A stretch of 6,903 nt of DNA, from contig JASLEM010000060.1 in assembly GCA_030151165.1 (NCBI GenBank), positions 1 to 6,903 on the forward strand, written 5' to 3'. The position numbers and the translations under genes were made by a program. A model generated the notes under the pieces. That model did no database searches. It was not told the DNA's origin and worked only from the letters and a program-made list of their open reading frames with translations. Below are positions 1 through 5,572 of the stretch, piece after piece; the stretch's first letter is position 1; the number at the start of each line of letters is the position of its first letter. This stretch comes from Burkholderiaceae bacterium (GTDB taxonomy: Bacteria; Pseudomonadota; Gammaproteobacteria; Burkholderiales; Burkholderiaceae).

Positions 1-41
1 GCGGTCGCCAGCCGGGTCGGCGGGCGAGCCGTCGGCGCTCC

Positions 42-65
42 GGCCGGCGTTCGGGCCGGCCTTTT
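42..65 (+). terminator. Rho-independent terminator of an upstream gene
   Basis: A perfect 7-bp stem, GGCCGGC (42-48) against GCCGGCC (55-61), has a 6-base loop and is followed directly by TTTT (62-65). This is the layout of an intrinsic terminator for a gene reading rightwards that ends before the window. There is no A-run on the left flank, so it does not look bidirectional. The T-tract is short, which limits certainty. Confidence 0.6.
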
Positions 66-108
66 AGGGCTGTCCGCGCGCGCCCGGGCACGCTTCGCGC
101 GGCTGAGC

Positions 109-114
109 TCTAAT
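109..114 (+). promoter_or_regulatory. Candidate -10 box for the DUF1993 gene
   Basis: TCTAAT at 109-114 matches five of six positions of the sigma-70 -10 consensus and is AT-rich in a GC-rich stretch. It would start the transcript near 121, giving a leader of about 35 bases before the ATG at 156. No good -35 hexamer is visible 16-18 bases upstream, so either an activator helps or the match is chance. It lies between the upstream terminator and the gene, where a promoter is expected. Confidence 0.35.
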
Positions 115-155
115 CGCCGCTTTCCCGTCCCGTTCCAACCATTCCGGAGACCGTC

Positions 156-674
156 ATGTCCCTGTCCATGTATGCCGTTACGGTGCCGCCGATGCGCCTG
201 ATCCTGAAGAACCTGTCCGCCGTGATGGCCAAGGCCGAAGCGCATTGCGAGGCGAAGAAGATCGATCCGAACGCGTTCCTCGCGTCGCGCCTGTATCCGG
301 ACATGCTGCCCTTCATCAAGCAGGTGCAGATCGCCAGCGACAGCGCCAAGGGCGCCGCGGCTCGCCTGGCCAACGTCGAGATCCCGAAGTTCGACGACAC
401 CGAGACCACGTTCGCGGAACTGCAGGCGCGCATCGACAAGACCGTCGCGTTCCTCGACTCGCTGACCGAAGCCCAGTTCGAAGGCTCTGACACCCGCACC
501 ATCACGCTGCCGCTGCGTGCCGGCCCGCAGGACTTCACCGGCCTGGACTTCCTGACGCTGCGCGCCAACCCGAACCTCTATTTCCACGTGGCCACGGCCT
601 ACGGCCTGCTGCGCCACGGCGGCGTCGAGATCGGCAAGAACGACTACCTGACCGGCAGCCTGGCCGCGAAGTAA
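156..674 (+). CDS. DUF1993 family protein (DinB-like fold, function unknown)
   Basis: This is a 172-residue soluble protein with no signal peptide or membrane segment. The family call rests on overall resemblance: an N-terminus with MYAVTVPPM, a mid-region SRLYPDMLPF, and a C-terminal FHVATAYGLLRHGG followed by GKNDYLTG. These are typical of DUF1993 (PF09351), whose members I recall as sharing the four-helix DinB/YfiT-like fold. No reaction has been assigned to the family to my knowledge. His30, His144 and His154 are visible; whether they form a DinB-style metal site cannot be told from sequence alone. The start at 156 is supported by GGAG at 146-149, six bases upstream. The gene stands alone, between an upstream terminator (42-65) and its own terminator (707-732), so it is probably monocistronic. 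Length and codon use look normal. Confidence 0.88.
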   Translation: MSLSMYAVTVPPMRLILKNLSAVMAKAEAHCEAKKIDPNAFLASRLYPDMLPFIKQVQIASDSAKGAAARLANVEIPKFDDTETTFAELQARIDKTVAFLDSLTEAQFEGSDTRTITLPLRAGPQDFTGLDFLTLRANPNLYFHVATAYGLLRHGGVEIGKNDYLTGSLAAK

Positions 675-706
675 CACACTGTCGCAACTTACATTCAGCT
701 CGACAT

Positions 707-732
707 AAAGAGGCCCCGCGGGGCCTCTTTTT
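707..732 (+). terminator. Strong Rho-independent terminator after DUF1993 gene
   Basis: A perfect 10-bp stem (707-716 with 721-730) built on AAGAGGCCC/GGGCCTCTT has a CGCG loop, and its 3' side runs into a T-tract (728-732). It begins about 33 bases after the DUF1993 stop codon. The A residues on the left flank (707-709) could give weak termination in the other direction too. It separates the DUF1993 gene from the PilZ gene. Confidence 0.9.
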
Positions 733-821
733 CATTTGGCGTGCCTGCGATAGCTGCCGAATTAGGGGTGCTCGGCCTTGTGTATCAGCGCCTCGCCAAA
801 GACCCCGTGTAGCAATATCGA

Positions 822-892
822 CGGGTTGCAGGGAATCGGCCCTGCACGGTACAACCCGCTCCGTGCATGTCTCCCCAAAAAGGGGGATGCAC
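822..892 (+). promoter_or_regulatory. Structured 5' leader upstream of the PilZ gene
   Basis: Three inverted repeats lie in the gene-free stretch between the terminator at 707-732 and the PilZ start at 916. Element A has outer stem CGGGTTG (822-828)/CAACCCG (852-858) and inner stem CAGGG (829-833)/CCCTG (840-844). Element B pairs GTGCAT (863-868) with ATGCAC (887-892), has an inner C4/G4 stem and an A5 loop, and ends 10 bases before the Shine-Dalgarno at 903-907. Element C pairs TGCACGG (843-849) with CCGTGCA (861-867). C shares bases with B and with the inner stem of A, so B and C cannot form together. The layout suggests a folded leader that could switch. I do not recognise a known riboswitch class, and no clear promoter is visible between 733 and 821. 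Confidence 0.4.
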
Positions 893-915
893 TTCGCGAC
901 CTGGAAGTCCAAGTC

Positions 916-1350
916 ATGAGGCAGTTCATCCGGCACCCGATCGATGTCCCGATCGAGATCCGCATCGACCAGAAGGGGGCCGGATCGGCGTTCCAGACCC
1001 AGGACATCAGCCTCGGCGGCCTCGCGGTGCATTCCGCGGAAGCCGTCGAGCCGGGGTCGATGATCGAGGTGCGCATCCCCTACGTGCAGCCCGCCTTCGA
1101 GGCGCGCGCGCTCGTCGCCTGGTGCCGGCCCCGTCGGGGCGGCAGCGGGCACGAGGTGGGGGTCAGCTTCCTCGACGCGCAGGACGTGTTCCTCGCACGA
1201 ATGGTTACGCAAATCTGCTACATCGAGGACTACCGCAAGTCGATAGCGCGGGAAGAAGGCCGAGAACTGAGCTCGGAAGAGGCGGCAGGCGAATGGATCG
1301 CGAAATATGCCTCGAAATTTCCCGGCGCTTCCACCGGCGACCTTCACTAG
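916..1350 (+). CDS. Small PilZ-domain protein, probable c-di-GMP receptor
   Basis: This 144-residue cytoplasmic protein consists of one PilZ domain with a short C-terminal tail. Both parts of the c-di-GMP binding signature are present: RxxxR at the N-terminus (R2-Q-F-I-R6) and DxSxxG at D30-I-S-L-G-G35. In this family the arginines and the DxSxxG motif wrap an intercalated c-di-GMP dimer, so binding is likely. The output is unknown; single-domain PilZ proteins act by partner contact on motility, pili or polysaccharide synthesis. The tail (about residues 95-144, charged, with WIAKYASKFP) may be the contact surface. ATG 916 is preferred over an in-frame TTG at 778 because GGAAG lies at 903-907 with 8-base spacing, the PilZ motif begins exactly here, and the intervening bases look like folded leader. 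A diguanylate cyclase is encoded about 3 kb downstream on the other strand. Confidence 0.9.
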   Translation: MRQFIRHPIDVPIEIRIDQKGAGSAFQTQDISLGGLAVHSAEAVEPGSMIEVRIPYVQPAFEARALVAWCRPRRGGSGHEVGVSFLDAQDVFLARMVTQICYIEDYRKSIAREEGRELSSEEAAGEWIAKYASKFPGASTGDLH

Positions 1351-1379
1351 GTCGCTGACCCACCGATACCCAGCCTGAA

Positions 1380-1394
1380 CCCGGCACTGCCGGG
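1380..1394 (+). other. Short hairpin after the PilZ gene
   Basis: CCCGGC (1380-1385) pairs perfectly with GCCGGG (1389-1394) across a 3-base loop, about 30 bases after the PilZ stop codon. No T-run follows, so it is not a canonical intrinsic terminator. It could protect the 3' end of the message or be a chance GC palindrome. Without a clear terminator here, read-through from the PilZ gene into the lipoprotein gene is possible. Confidence 0.3.
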
Positions 1395-1413
1395 CAAGAG
1401 CGCGCCATGCGTG

Positions 1414-1438
1414 CTCCAGGCGGAGCTTTGCCCTGGAG
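1414..1438 (+). promoter_or_regulatory. Hairpin sequestering the lipoprotein Shine-Dalgarno
   Basis: CTCCAGG (1414-1420) is perfectly complementary to CCTGGAG (1432-1438) across an 11-base loop. The right arm contains the GGAG (1435-1438) that serves as Shine-Dalgarno for a TTG start at 1448, and the left arm holds the complementary CTCC. When folded, the ribosome site would be hidden. This is seen directly in the sequence; a regulatory role is inferred. Confidence 0.4.
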
Positions 1439-1447
1439 TTGTTTGTC

Positions 1448-3154
1448 TTGTCGTCGTTCCCGCTGAATCCCGTGCCGCTGAGCCCCTTGAACTCGTCGAA
1501 GTCCCGTCCCCGCATCGCCGCCACCGCGGCCTCCGCGTTGCTCGTCTCGCTGCTCGCCGCCTGCGGCGGGGGATCGGCGGACACCGACCCCGTCGCCACT
1601 GCCCAGGCCGCACCGGGCGCCGCCAGCGCTGCCGCCACGGCGGCCAGCACCGTCGAGACCTCGACCGTCGCCAGCGCCGACGCGAGCGACGGCGCCGCTT
1701 CCGCCGCCGCCGACGGCACGTCCGACGACGACACCGCCGGCACCTCCGACCGGGCCGCGATCGAATCCGCCGCCTCCGCGGGCGCGACCAGCGCCGCGAC
1801 GGCCGCGACCGTCCCGGCCGCCACCGGCTCGGGCCGCACCTACGTCGTCGGCGGGACGGGCACGCTCGTCGCCGGCCAGACGCGCGTCGCGTCGATGATG
1901 ACGGTGCCCTGGAGCAGCCTGCCCGCGGGCAGCGTCGTGCTGGTGTCGGCCGGCACCTTCGCCGGCGTGACCACGATCACGGCGACCGGCACCAAGGCCA
2001 ACCCGATCGTCGTCACCGCGGCCGACCCGGCGCACCCGCCGGTGCTGACCAACAGCGTCGACTTCCAGCACTCGTCCTACGTGACGGTGTCGCACGTGAC
2101 CGTTCAGTCGCCCACGTACGGCGGCTTCATCATCCGGCTCGCGAGCAACCACATCTCGGTGACGGACTCGACGATCAACCGCGCGCCGATGGCGATCAAC
2201 ATCACGAACGCGGCGGGCACCGGCCACCAGATCCTGCGCAACGTGATCGCCGACAGCCTCGGCGACGGCATCAACGCCGAGGTCAACTCGAACGCCGCCG
2301 AGCGCACGCTGATCGCGCACAACACGATCCTGCGCAGCGGCCAGCACGGTGTCGAGGTCCGCGCCTCGCACTACCAGGTCGAGTACAACACCGTGGCGCT
2401 GAGCGGCTACGCCAACGGCGGCGGCATCTCGGGCATCCACCTCTACAGCGGCAGCGCGAGCGAGGACAGCGGCGACGACAACCTCGTGCGCTACAACCTC
2501 AGCTACTCGAACATCGACAAGGTGCTCGCCGACGGCAACGGCATCGAGGTCGACCAATGGTGCGACCACAACGTCGTCTCGTTCAACCAGACCTGGGGCA
2601 ACGACGGCGCGGGCATCATCGTGTTCGACGGCAGCAGCAACGTCATCCAGAACAACACGACCTGGGACAACGGCCACAACAGCGGCGGCACGCACGTGTC
2701 GCTCGGCGAGATCATCATCAGCGGGACATCGGCCTCGACGGTGAAGTCCAATTCGGTGTGGAACAACGTCGTCTCGTCGACGCGCGCGAACGTGCCGGCG
2801 ATGTACGTCGACACCCGCGCCGTGGCCGGCGGCAACGCGGTCAGCGCGAACCTGTACTACAACGCGGCGGCCGGCACGCTGGTGCGCTGGACGGACGGGG
2901 CCGTCAAGAACTCGTCCGCCGCGATCGACGCCGCCACCGGCCACGCCGGCAGCGTGACGGCCGCGCCCGCGTTCGCCAACACCGCCGCGCCGCTGGCCGC
3001 CGGGCTCAAGCTCAAGGCCAAGCCCGCGCTCAACGGCACGCTGCCGACCGGCCAGCTGGACGCCGCCAACGCGACGCCCGTCACCGGCGACGCCTACTTC
3101 GGCGCGTACTACACCGCGCCCGCGACGACCACGACCGCGACCACGCTGCACTGA
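1448..3154 (+). CDS. Secreted right-handed parallel beta-helix lipoprotein
   Basis: This is an exported protein of about 568 residues. A basic n-region (KSRPR) and a hydrophobic stretch lead to the lipobox LAAC at Cys39, followed by GGGS, so signal peptidase II processing and lipid anchoring are expected. Residues about 42-135 form an Ala/Thr/Ser/Asp-rich low-complexity linker. From about residue 160 to 460 run coils of roughly 20-25 residues with recurring Asn turns, such as [38 protein letters not shown] and [13 protein letters not shown]. This is the pattern of right-handed parallel beta-helix (PbH1/NosD-like) domains. The C-terminus with DAYFGAYY resembles the end cap seen in such proteins. 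Many relatives are polysaccharide lyases, epimerases or adhesins; I cannot assign a catalytic site. The only cysteines are Cys39 and Cys372. The start is uncertain: TTG 1448 has GGAG at 9-base spacing, TTG 1487 would give a more usual 25-residue signal peptide, and TTG 1439 is also in frame. Confidence 0.85.
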   Translation: MSSFPLNPVPLSPLNSSKSRPRIAATAASALLVSLLAACGGGSADTDPVATAQAAPGAASAAATAASTVETSTVASADASDGAASAAADGTSDDDTAGTSDRAAIESAASAGATSAATAATVPAATGSGRTYVVGGTGTLVAGQTRVASMMTVPWSSLPAGSVVLVSAGTFAGVTTITATGTKANPIVVTAADPAHPPVLTNSVDFQHSSYVTVSHVTVQSPTYGGFIIRLASNHISVTDSTINRAPMAINITNAAGTGHQILRNVIADSLGDGINAEVNSNAAERTLIAHNTILRSGQHGVEVRASHYQVEYNTVALSGYANGGGISGIHLYSGSASEDSGDDNLVRYNLSYSNIDKVLADGNGIEVDQWCDHNVVSFNQTWGNDGAGIIVFDGSSNVIQNNTTWDNGHNSGGTHVSLGEIIISGTSASTVKSNSVWNNVVSSTRANVPAMYVDTRAVAGGNAVSANLYYNAAAGTLVRWTDGAVKNSSAAIDAATGHAGSVTAAPAFANTAAPLAAGLKLKAKPALNGTLPTGQLDAANATPVTGDAYFGAYYTAPATTTTATTLH

Positions 3155-3183
3155 ACCGACGCGCGCTCTCCGTTTCCCGAACC

Positions 3184-3215
3184 TGGCCCGTGCCCGCGCA
3201 CCGGGCCATTTTCTT
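3184..3215 (+). terminator. Rho-independent terminator after the beta-helix gene
   Basis: TGGCCCG (3184-3190) pairs with CGGGCCA (3202-3208). A further inner TGC/GCA pairing is possible, and TTTTCTT (3209-3215) follows. It starts 30 bases after the lipoprotein stop codon and ends before the peptidase gene, so the two genes are probably separate transcripts. Confidence 0.8.
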
Positions 3216-3240
3216 GCCCGCCCGCGGACTGTCCGACAAT
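3214..3240 (+). promoter_or_regulatory. Weak candidate promoter for the zinc peptidase gene
   Basis: TTGCCC (3214-3219) and GACAAT (3235-3240) each match four of six positions of the sigma-70 -35 and -10 boxes. The spacer is 15 bases, shorter than ideal. Position fits: just after the preceding terminator and about 40 bases before the peptidase ATG. Treat it as the best local candidate only. Confidence 0.22.
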
Positions 3241-3250
3241 GGCGCGCGGA

Positions 3251-3273
3251 GCCGGCGCAGCGCCGGCAAGGAG
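3251..3273 (+). promoter_or_regulatory. Hairpin abutting a strong Shine-Dalgarno
   Basis: GCCGGCG (3251-3257) pairs with CGCCGGC (3261-3267) across a CAG loop. The next base begins AAGGAG (3268-3273), a near-ideal Shine-Dalgarno six bases before ATG 3280. The hairpin leaves the ribosome site free, so it could stabilise the message 5' end or be a chance GC-rich palindrome. The AAGGAG fixes the start of the peptidase gene. Confidence 0.35.
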
Positions 3274-3279
3274 CACGGC

Positions 3280-4203
3280 ATGAAATGGGAAGGCCAGCGC
3301 GAGAGCGACAACGTCGAGGATCGGCGCGACCAGGACGACGGCGGTGGCGGCGGCGGCTTCGGGTTCGGCGGCCTCGGCGCGCGCCACATCGGCATCGGCA
3401 CGATCGCGGTGGCGCTGATCGGCGGCTGGATCTTCGGCATCAACCCGCTGACGATCCTGAGCGTGCTGAGCGGCGGAGGCGGCTCGCTGCAGCAGTCGCA
3501 GCCCTACCATCCGCCGCAGCCGCAGGGCCAGCGCGCGCCGGTGCAGCATTCGCCCGCGGAGGAGCAGAAGGTCGCCTTCGTGAAGACGGTGCTGGCCGAC
3601 ACCGAGGACGTCTGGACGCAGATCTTCCAGCAGCGCGGCGGCACCTACCGCGACCCGCACCTCGTGCTGTTCCGCAACTCGACCCCGACCGCCTGCGGCC
3701 GCGGCCAAGCGGCGATGGGGCCGTTCTACTGCCCGGGCGACGAGAAGGTCTACATCGACCTCAGCTTCTACGACCTGCTGCGCACCAAGCTCGGCGCGCC
3801 GGGCGACTTCGCGCAGGCCTACGTGATCGCGCACGAGGTCGGCCACCACGTGCAGAAGCTGCTGGGCATCTCCGACAAGGTCGACGCCGCGCGCCGCAAC
3901 GCCGACAAGGTGCGCTCGAACGCGCTGTCCGTGCGCCTCGAGCTGCAGGCCGACTGCTTCGCGGGCGTCTGGGCCAACCATGCGCAGCAGACCAAGCAGA
4001 TCCTCGAGGCCGGCGACATCGAGAGCGCGCTCAACGCCGCCTCGCAGATCGGCGACGACACGCTGCAGCGCAAGGCCACCGGCGAGGTGGTGCCCGAGAC
4101 CTTCACGCACGGCACCAGCGCGCAGCGCGTGCGCTGGTTCAAGCAGGGCTTCGACAACGGCCAGGTCGACCAGTGCAACACGTTCCAGGCGAAGGATCTC
4201 TGA
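3280..4203 (+). CDS. ypfJ: Membrane-anchored neutral zinc metallopeptidase (YpfJ family)
   Basis: This 307-residue protein fits the YpfJ/putative neutral zinc metallopeptidase family (PF04228), close to the usual size of about 290 residues. Residues 1-35 are charged and then Gly-rich, including six consecutive glycines at 21-26. One membrane helix (about 36-55) is followed by a Gly/Gln/Pro-rich linker, giving an inside N-terminus with the catalytic domain probably in the periplasm. The zinc site is clear: HEVGH at His185-His189 (HExxH, with Glu186 as general base), followed by ELQADCFAG (from Glu221) in the place of the downstream ligand region. Family landmarks such as [27 protein letters not shown] lie before the zinc site, with paired cysteines that could form a disulfide. 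Substrate and physiological role are not established for the family to my knowledge. The start is well supported by AAGGAG at 3268-3273. The gene converges on the diguanylate cyclase gene. Confidence 0.9.
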   Translation: MKWEGQRESDNVEDRRDQDDGGGGGGFGFGGLGARHIGIGTIAVALIGGWIFGINPLTILSVLSGGGGSLQQSQPYHPPQPQGQRAPVQHSPAEEQKVAFVKTVLADTEDVWTQIFQQRGGTYRDPHLVLFRNSTPTACGRGQAAMGPFYCPGDEKVYIDLSFYDLLRTKLGAPGDFAQAYVIAHEVGHHVQKLLGISDKVDAARRNADKVRSNALSVRLELQADCFAGVWANHAQQTKQILEAGDIESALNAASQIGDDTLQRKATGEVVPETFTHGTSAQRVRWFKQGFDNGQVDQCNTFQAKDL

Positions 4204-4231
4204 CGCGGTGACGCGCCGCTCACGCCGCGTC
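4202..4231. terminator. Hairpin spanning both stop codons of convergent genes
   Basis: GACGCGG (4202-4208) pairs with CCGCGTC (4225-4231), extendable by a T-G wobble and a G-C pair. The hairpin covers the TGA of the peptidase gene (4201-4203) and the stop of the cyclase gene (4220-4222 on the minus strand). No T-run follows on either strand, so it is not a canonical intrinsic terminator. It is the only candidate end structure for either gene, since the coding regions lie just 16 bases apart. Confidence 0.35.
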
Positions 4232-5341
4232 GGTCGCCGGCGCCGGCGCGGTCACGCAGCGGTTGCGGCCCGCGTTCTTCGCTTCGTAGAGCGCGTCGTC
4301 CGCGCGGCGCAGCCAGGCCGAGCCGGTCTCGTCGCGCGCGAGCGCGGCCACGCCGATGCTGATCGTCACCGGCACGCAGGCGCTGGCACGGTCGGTGATG
4401 GCGAGCGCCTCCACGCGCGCGCGCAGGCGTTCCGCGAGCTCGCCCGCCTCGCCCGCGCGCGTGCTCGGGAGCAGCACCAGGAACTCCTCGCCGCCCCAGC
4501 GCGAGACGACGTCGGCCTCGCGCGTGCTCGCGCGCAGCACGCCGGCGACGGCCACCAGCACCTGGTCGCCGACGTCGTGGCCGCAGAGGTCGTTGATCTT
4601 CTTGAAGTGGTCGATGTCGCCGAGCAGCACCACGGGCGCGAGGTCGACGCGGCCCGCGTGCGCGAGCGTCTCGAGCTGCACGAGCGTGTTGCGGCGGTTG
4701 GCGAGGCCGGTCAGCGGGTCGGTCGCGGCCAGGCGGTTGAGGCGGTTCGCCTGCTCGCCCTGCACGTTGACCACGTGCTTGAGCCACAGCAGCCCGGTGA
4801 GGCAGATCACCAGCACGGCGTGCGAGATCAGCGTGTTGATCAGCAGCGCGCGATCCTGCGCCGCGTAGGCGGTGTCCGCGTTGCCGCGCAGCACGATGCA
4901 CCAGGCGAAGAACACGAGGATGGCGGCCGCCGCGAAGAAGGCCTGGCGCGCCTGCAGCATGAAGAACGCGATCGCGTAGCAGAGCGGCAGCCAGTCCAGC
5001 AGCGTGACGGCGTTGTAGTTGGTGAGGATCGGCGTCGGCGTGTGGACGTCCGCCCAGAGCTCGGTCAGCAGCACGCCCGTGATGCACAGGAAGCCGATCC
5101 AGCGCACGTGGCGCAGCACGCGCGGCCAGCGCCACAGCGCGCCCAGGCTCACGCTGAACACGACCGCCATCACCGGATAGCCGACCGCGTTGAACGGGTC
5201 GAGCGTGCCGTCGCCGTGCTCCATCGCCCAGATCGTGAGGACGGCGACGACGCCGGCCGCGAACATCAGCAGCACGACCCGACGCATCAGGTGGTCGATG
5301 TGCTGCTTGGCGCTGTATTCGATCTCGCTCTGGTCGACCAT
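4220..5341 (-). CDS. Membrane-bound diguanylate cyclase (GGDEF domain)
   Basis: This 373-residue inner-membrane enzyme is predicted to make cyclic di-GMP from two GTP. The N-terminal half has six hydrophobic segments (about residues 22-40, 53-70, 81-96, 113-129, 134-151 and 166-187), and a short polar helix (about 188-204) leads into the GGDEF domain. The cytoplasmic domain opens with the usual DPLTGLANRR (208-217), then has the metal/substrate region GDIDHFKKIND (241-251), the active-site GGEEF at 283-287, and SIGVA near the end. An intact inhibitory I-site RxxD (R274-E-A-D277) lies exactly five residues before GGEEF, so product feedback inhibition is expected. All key residues look present, so activity is likely. 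I do not recognise the six-helix part as a named sensor domain, and its signal is unknown. Start 5341 has GGAG only three bases upstream, a short spacing; no better alternative is seen. It diverges from the ABC exporter gene. Confidence 0.93.
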   Translation of the reverse strand: MVDQSEIEYSAKQHIDHLMRRVVLLMFAAGVVAVLTIWAMEHGDGTLDPFNAVGYPVMAVVFSVSLGALWRWPRVLRHVRWIGFLCITGVLLTELWADVHTPTPILTNYNAVTLLDWLPLCYAIAFFMLQARQAFFAAAAILVFFAWCIVLRGNADTAYAAQDRALLINTLISHAVLVICLTGLLWLKHVVNVQGEQANRLNRLAATDPLTGLANRRNTLVQLETLAHAGRVDLAPVVLLGDIDHFKKINDLCGHDVGDQVLVAVAGVLRASTREADVVSRWGGEEFLVLLPSTRAGEAGELAERLRARVEALAITDRASACVPVTISIGVAALARDETGSAWLRRADDALYEAKNAGRNRCVTAPAPATDAA

Positions 5342-5420
5342 GGTCTCCGGATCGATGAGGTCGTGCGGGTTCGAGGAGGGCGGCCGCGGGGCGGGCCGGC
5401 GACTCTTGCGCGGTCGCGTC

Positions 5421-5435
5421 CGGTCATTCTGACCG
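5421..5435. repeat. Inverted repeat, possible operator, in the divergent region
   Basis: CGGTCA (5421-5426) and TGACCG (5430-5435) form a perfect 6-bp inverted repeat with spacer TTC. A related half-site, TGACGG (5441-5446), lies in direct orientation 11 bases downstream of TGACCG, about one helical turn, and is itself part of the small palindrome CCGT-G-ACGG (5438-5446). The region lies 80-105 bases upstream of the cyclase start, a plausible place for a regulator. No regulator family is assigned. Confidence 0.35.
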
Positions 5436-5470
5436 TTCCGTGACGGCGCGTGCGGGTTTCACTCGTGGGG

Positions 5471-5490
5471 TCGCGGCACTATTCCCGCGA
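5471..5490. repeat. Second inverted repeat in the divergent region
   Basis: TCGCGG (5471-5476) and CCGCGA (5485-5490) form a perfect 6-bp inverted repeat across the AT-richer 8-base spacer CACTATTC. It lies about 85-100 bases upstream of the ABC exporter start. The rest of the 231-base region between the two divergent starts (5342-5572) shows no convincing -35/-10 pair on either strand, no open reading frame I would support, and no terminator with a T-run. Confidence 0.3.
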
Positions 5491-5572
5491 TCGGCAAGGG
5501 CACGGCCAGGGGCATCGCCAAATCCGTTAGCCTTGCGGGTTGCGCGCCGATGAACCGTTGCGCGGGAGCCCC

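Noticed and set aside
110..568. A 152-codon minus-strand open frame opposite the DUF1993 gene.
   Set aside because: It is Ser/Arg/Ala-rich with no domain and lies opposite a gene with a recognised family, a good Shine-Dalgarno and a matching terminator.
778..915. An in-frame N-terminal extension of the PilZ gene from TTG 778.
   Set aside because: The extra 46 residues are not PilZ-like and overlap a palindrome-rich leader. ATG 916 has a well-spaced GGAAG and starts precisely at the RxxxR motif.
733..915. A c-di-GMP (GEMM) riboswitch ahead of the PilZ gene.
   Set aside because: The position is tempting, but I cannot find the GEMM conserved core or its two-helix arrangement. The leader is reported only as structured, with no class.
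1205..3151. A 648-codon minus-strand open frame antisense to the beta-helix gene.
   Set aside because: Composition is Arg/Gly/Val/Asp-rich without domains, and it mirrors a well-supported lipoprotein gene. High GC suppresses stop codons in antisense frames.
1411..4203. A 930-codon open frame on the plus strand that appears to fuse a long Arg/His-rich region to the zinc peptidase.
   Set aside because: Its first two-thirds is a shifted reading of the beta-helix gene, with the Arg-rich, low-information composition typical of a GC-rich shadow. It also crosses a terminator at 3184-3215. The peptidase has its own strong Shine-Dalgarno and ATG at 3280.
3980..5443. A 487-codon plus-strand open frame across the peptidase end and the cyclase.
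   Set aside because: It is antisense to an intact GGDEF gene and has the same Arg/Ala/Glu/His-rich shadow composition.
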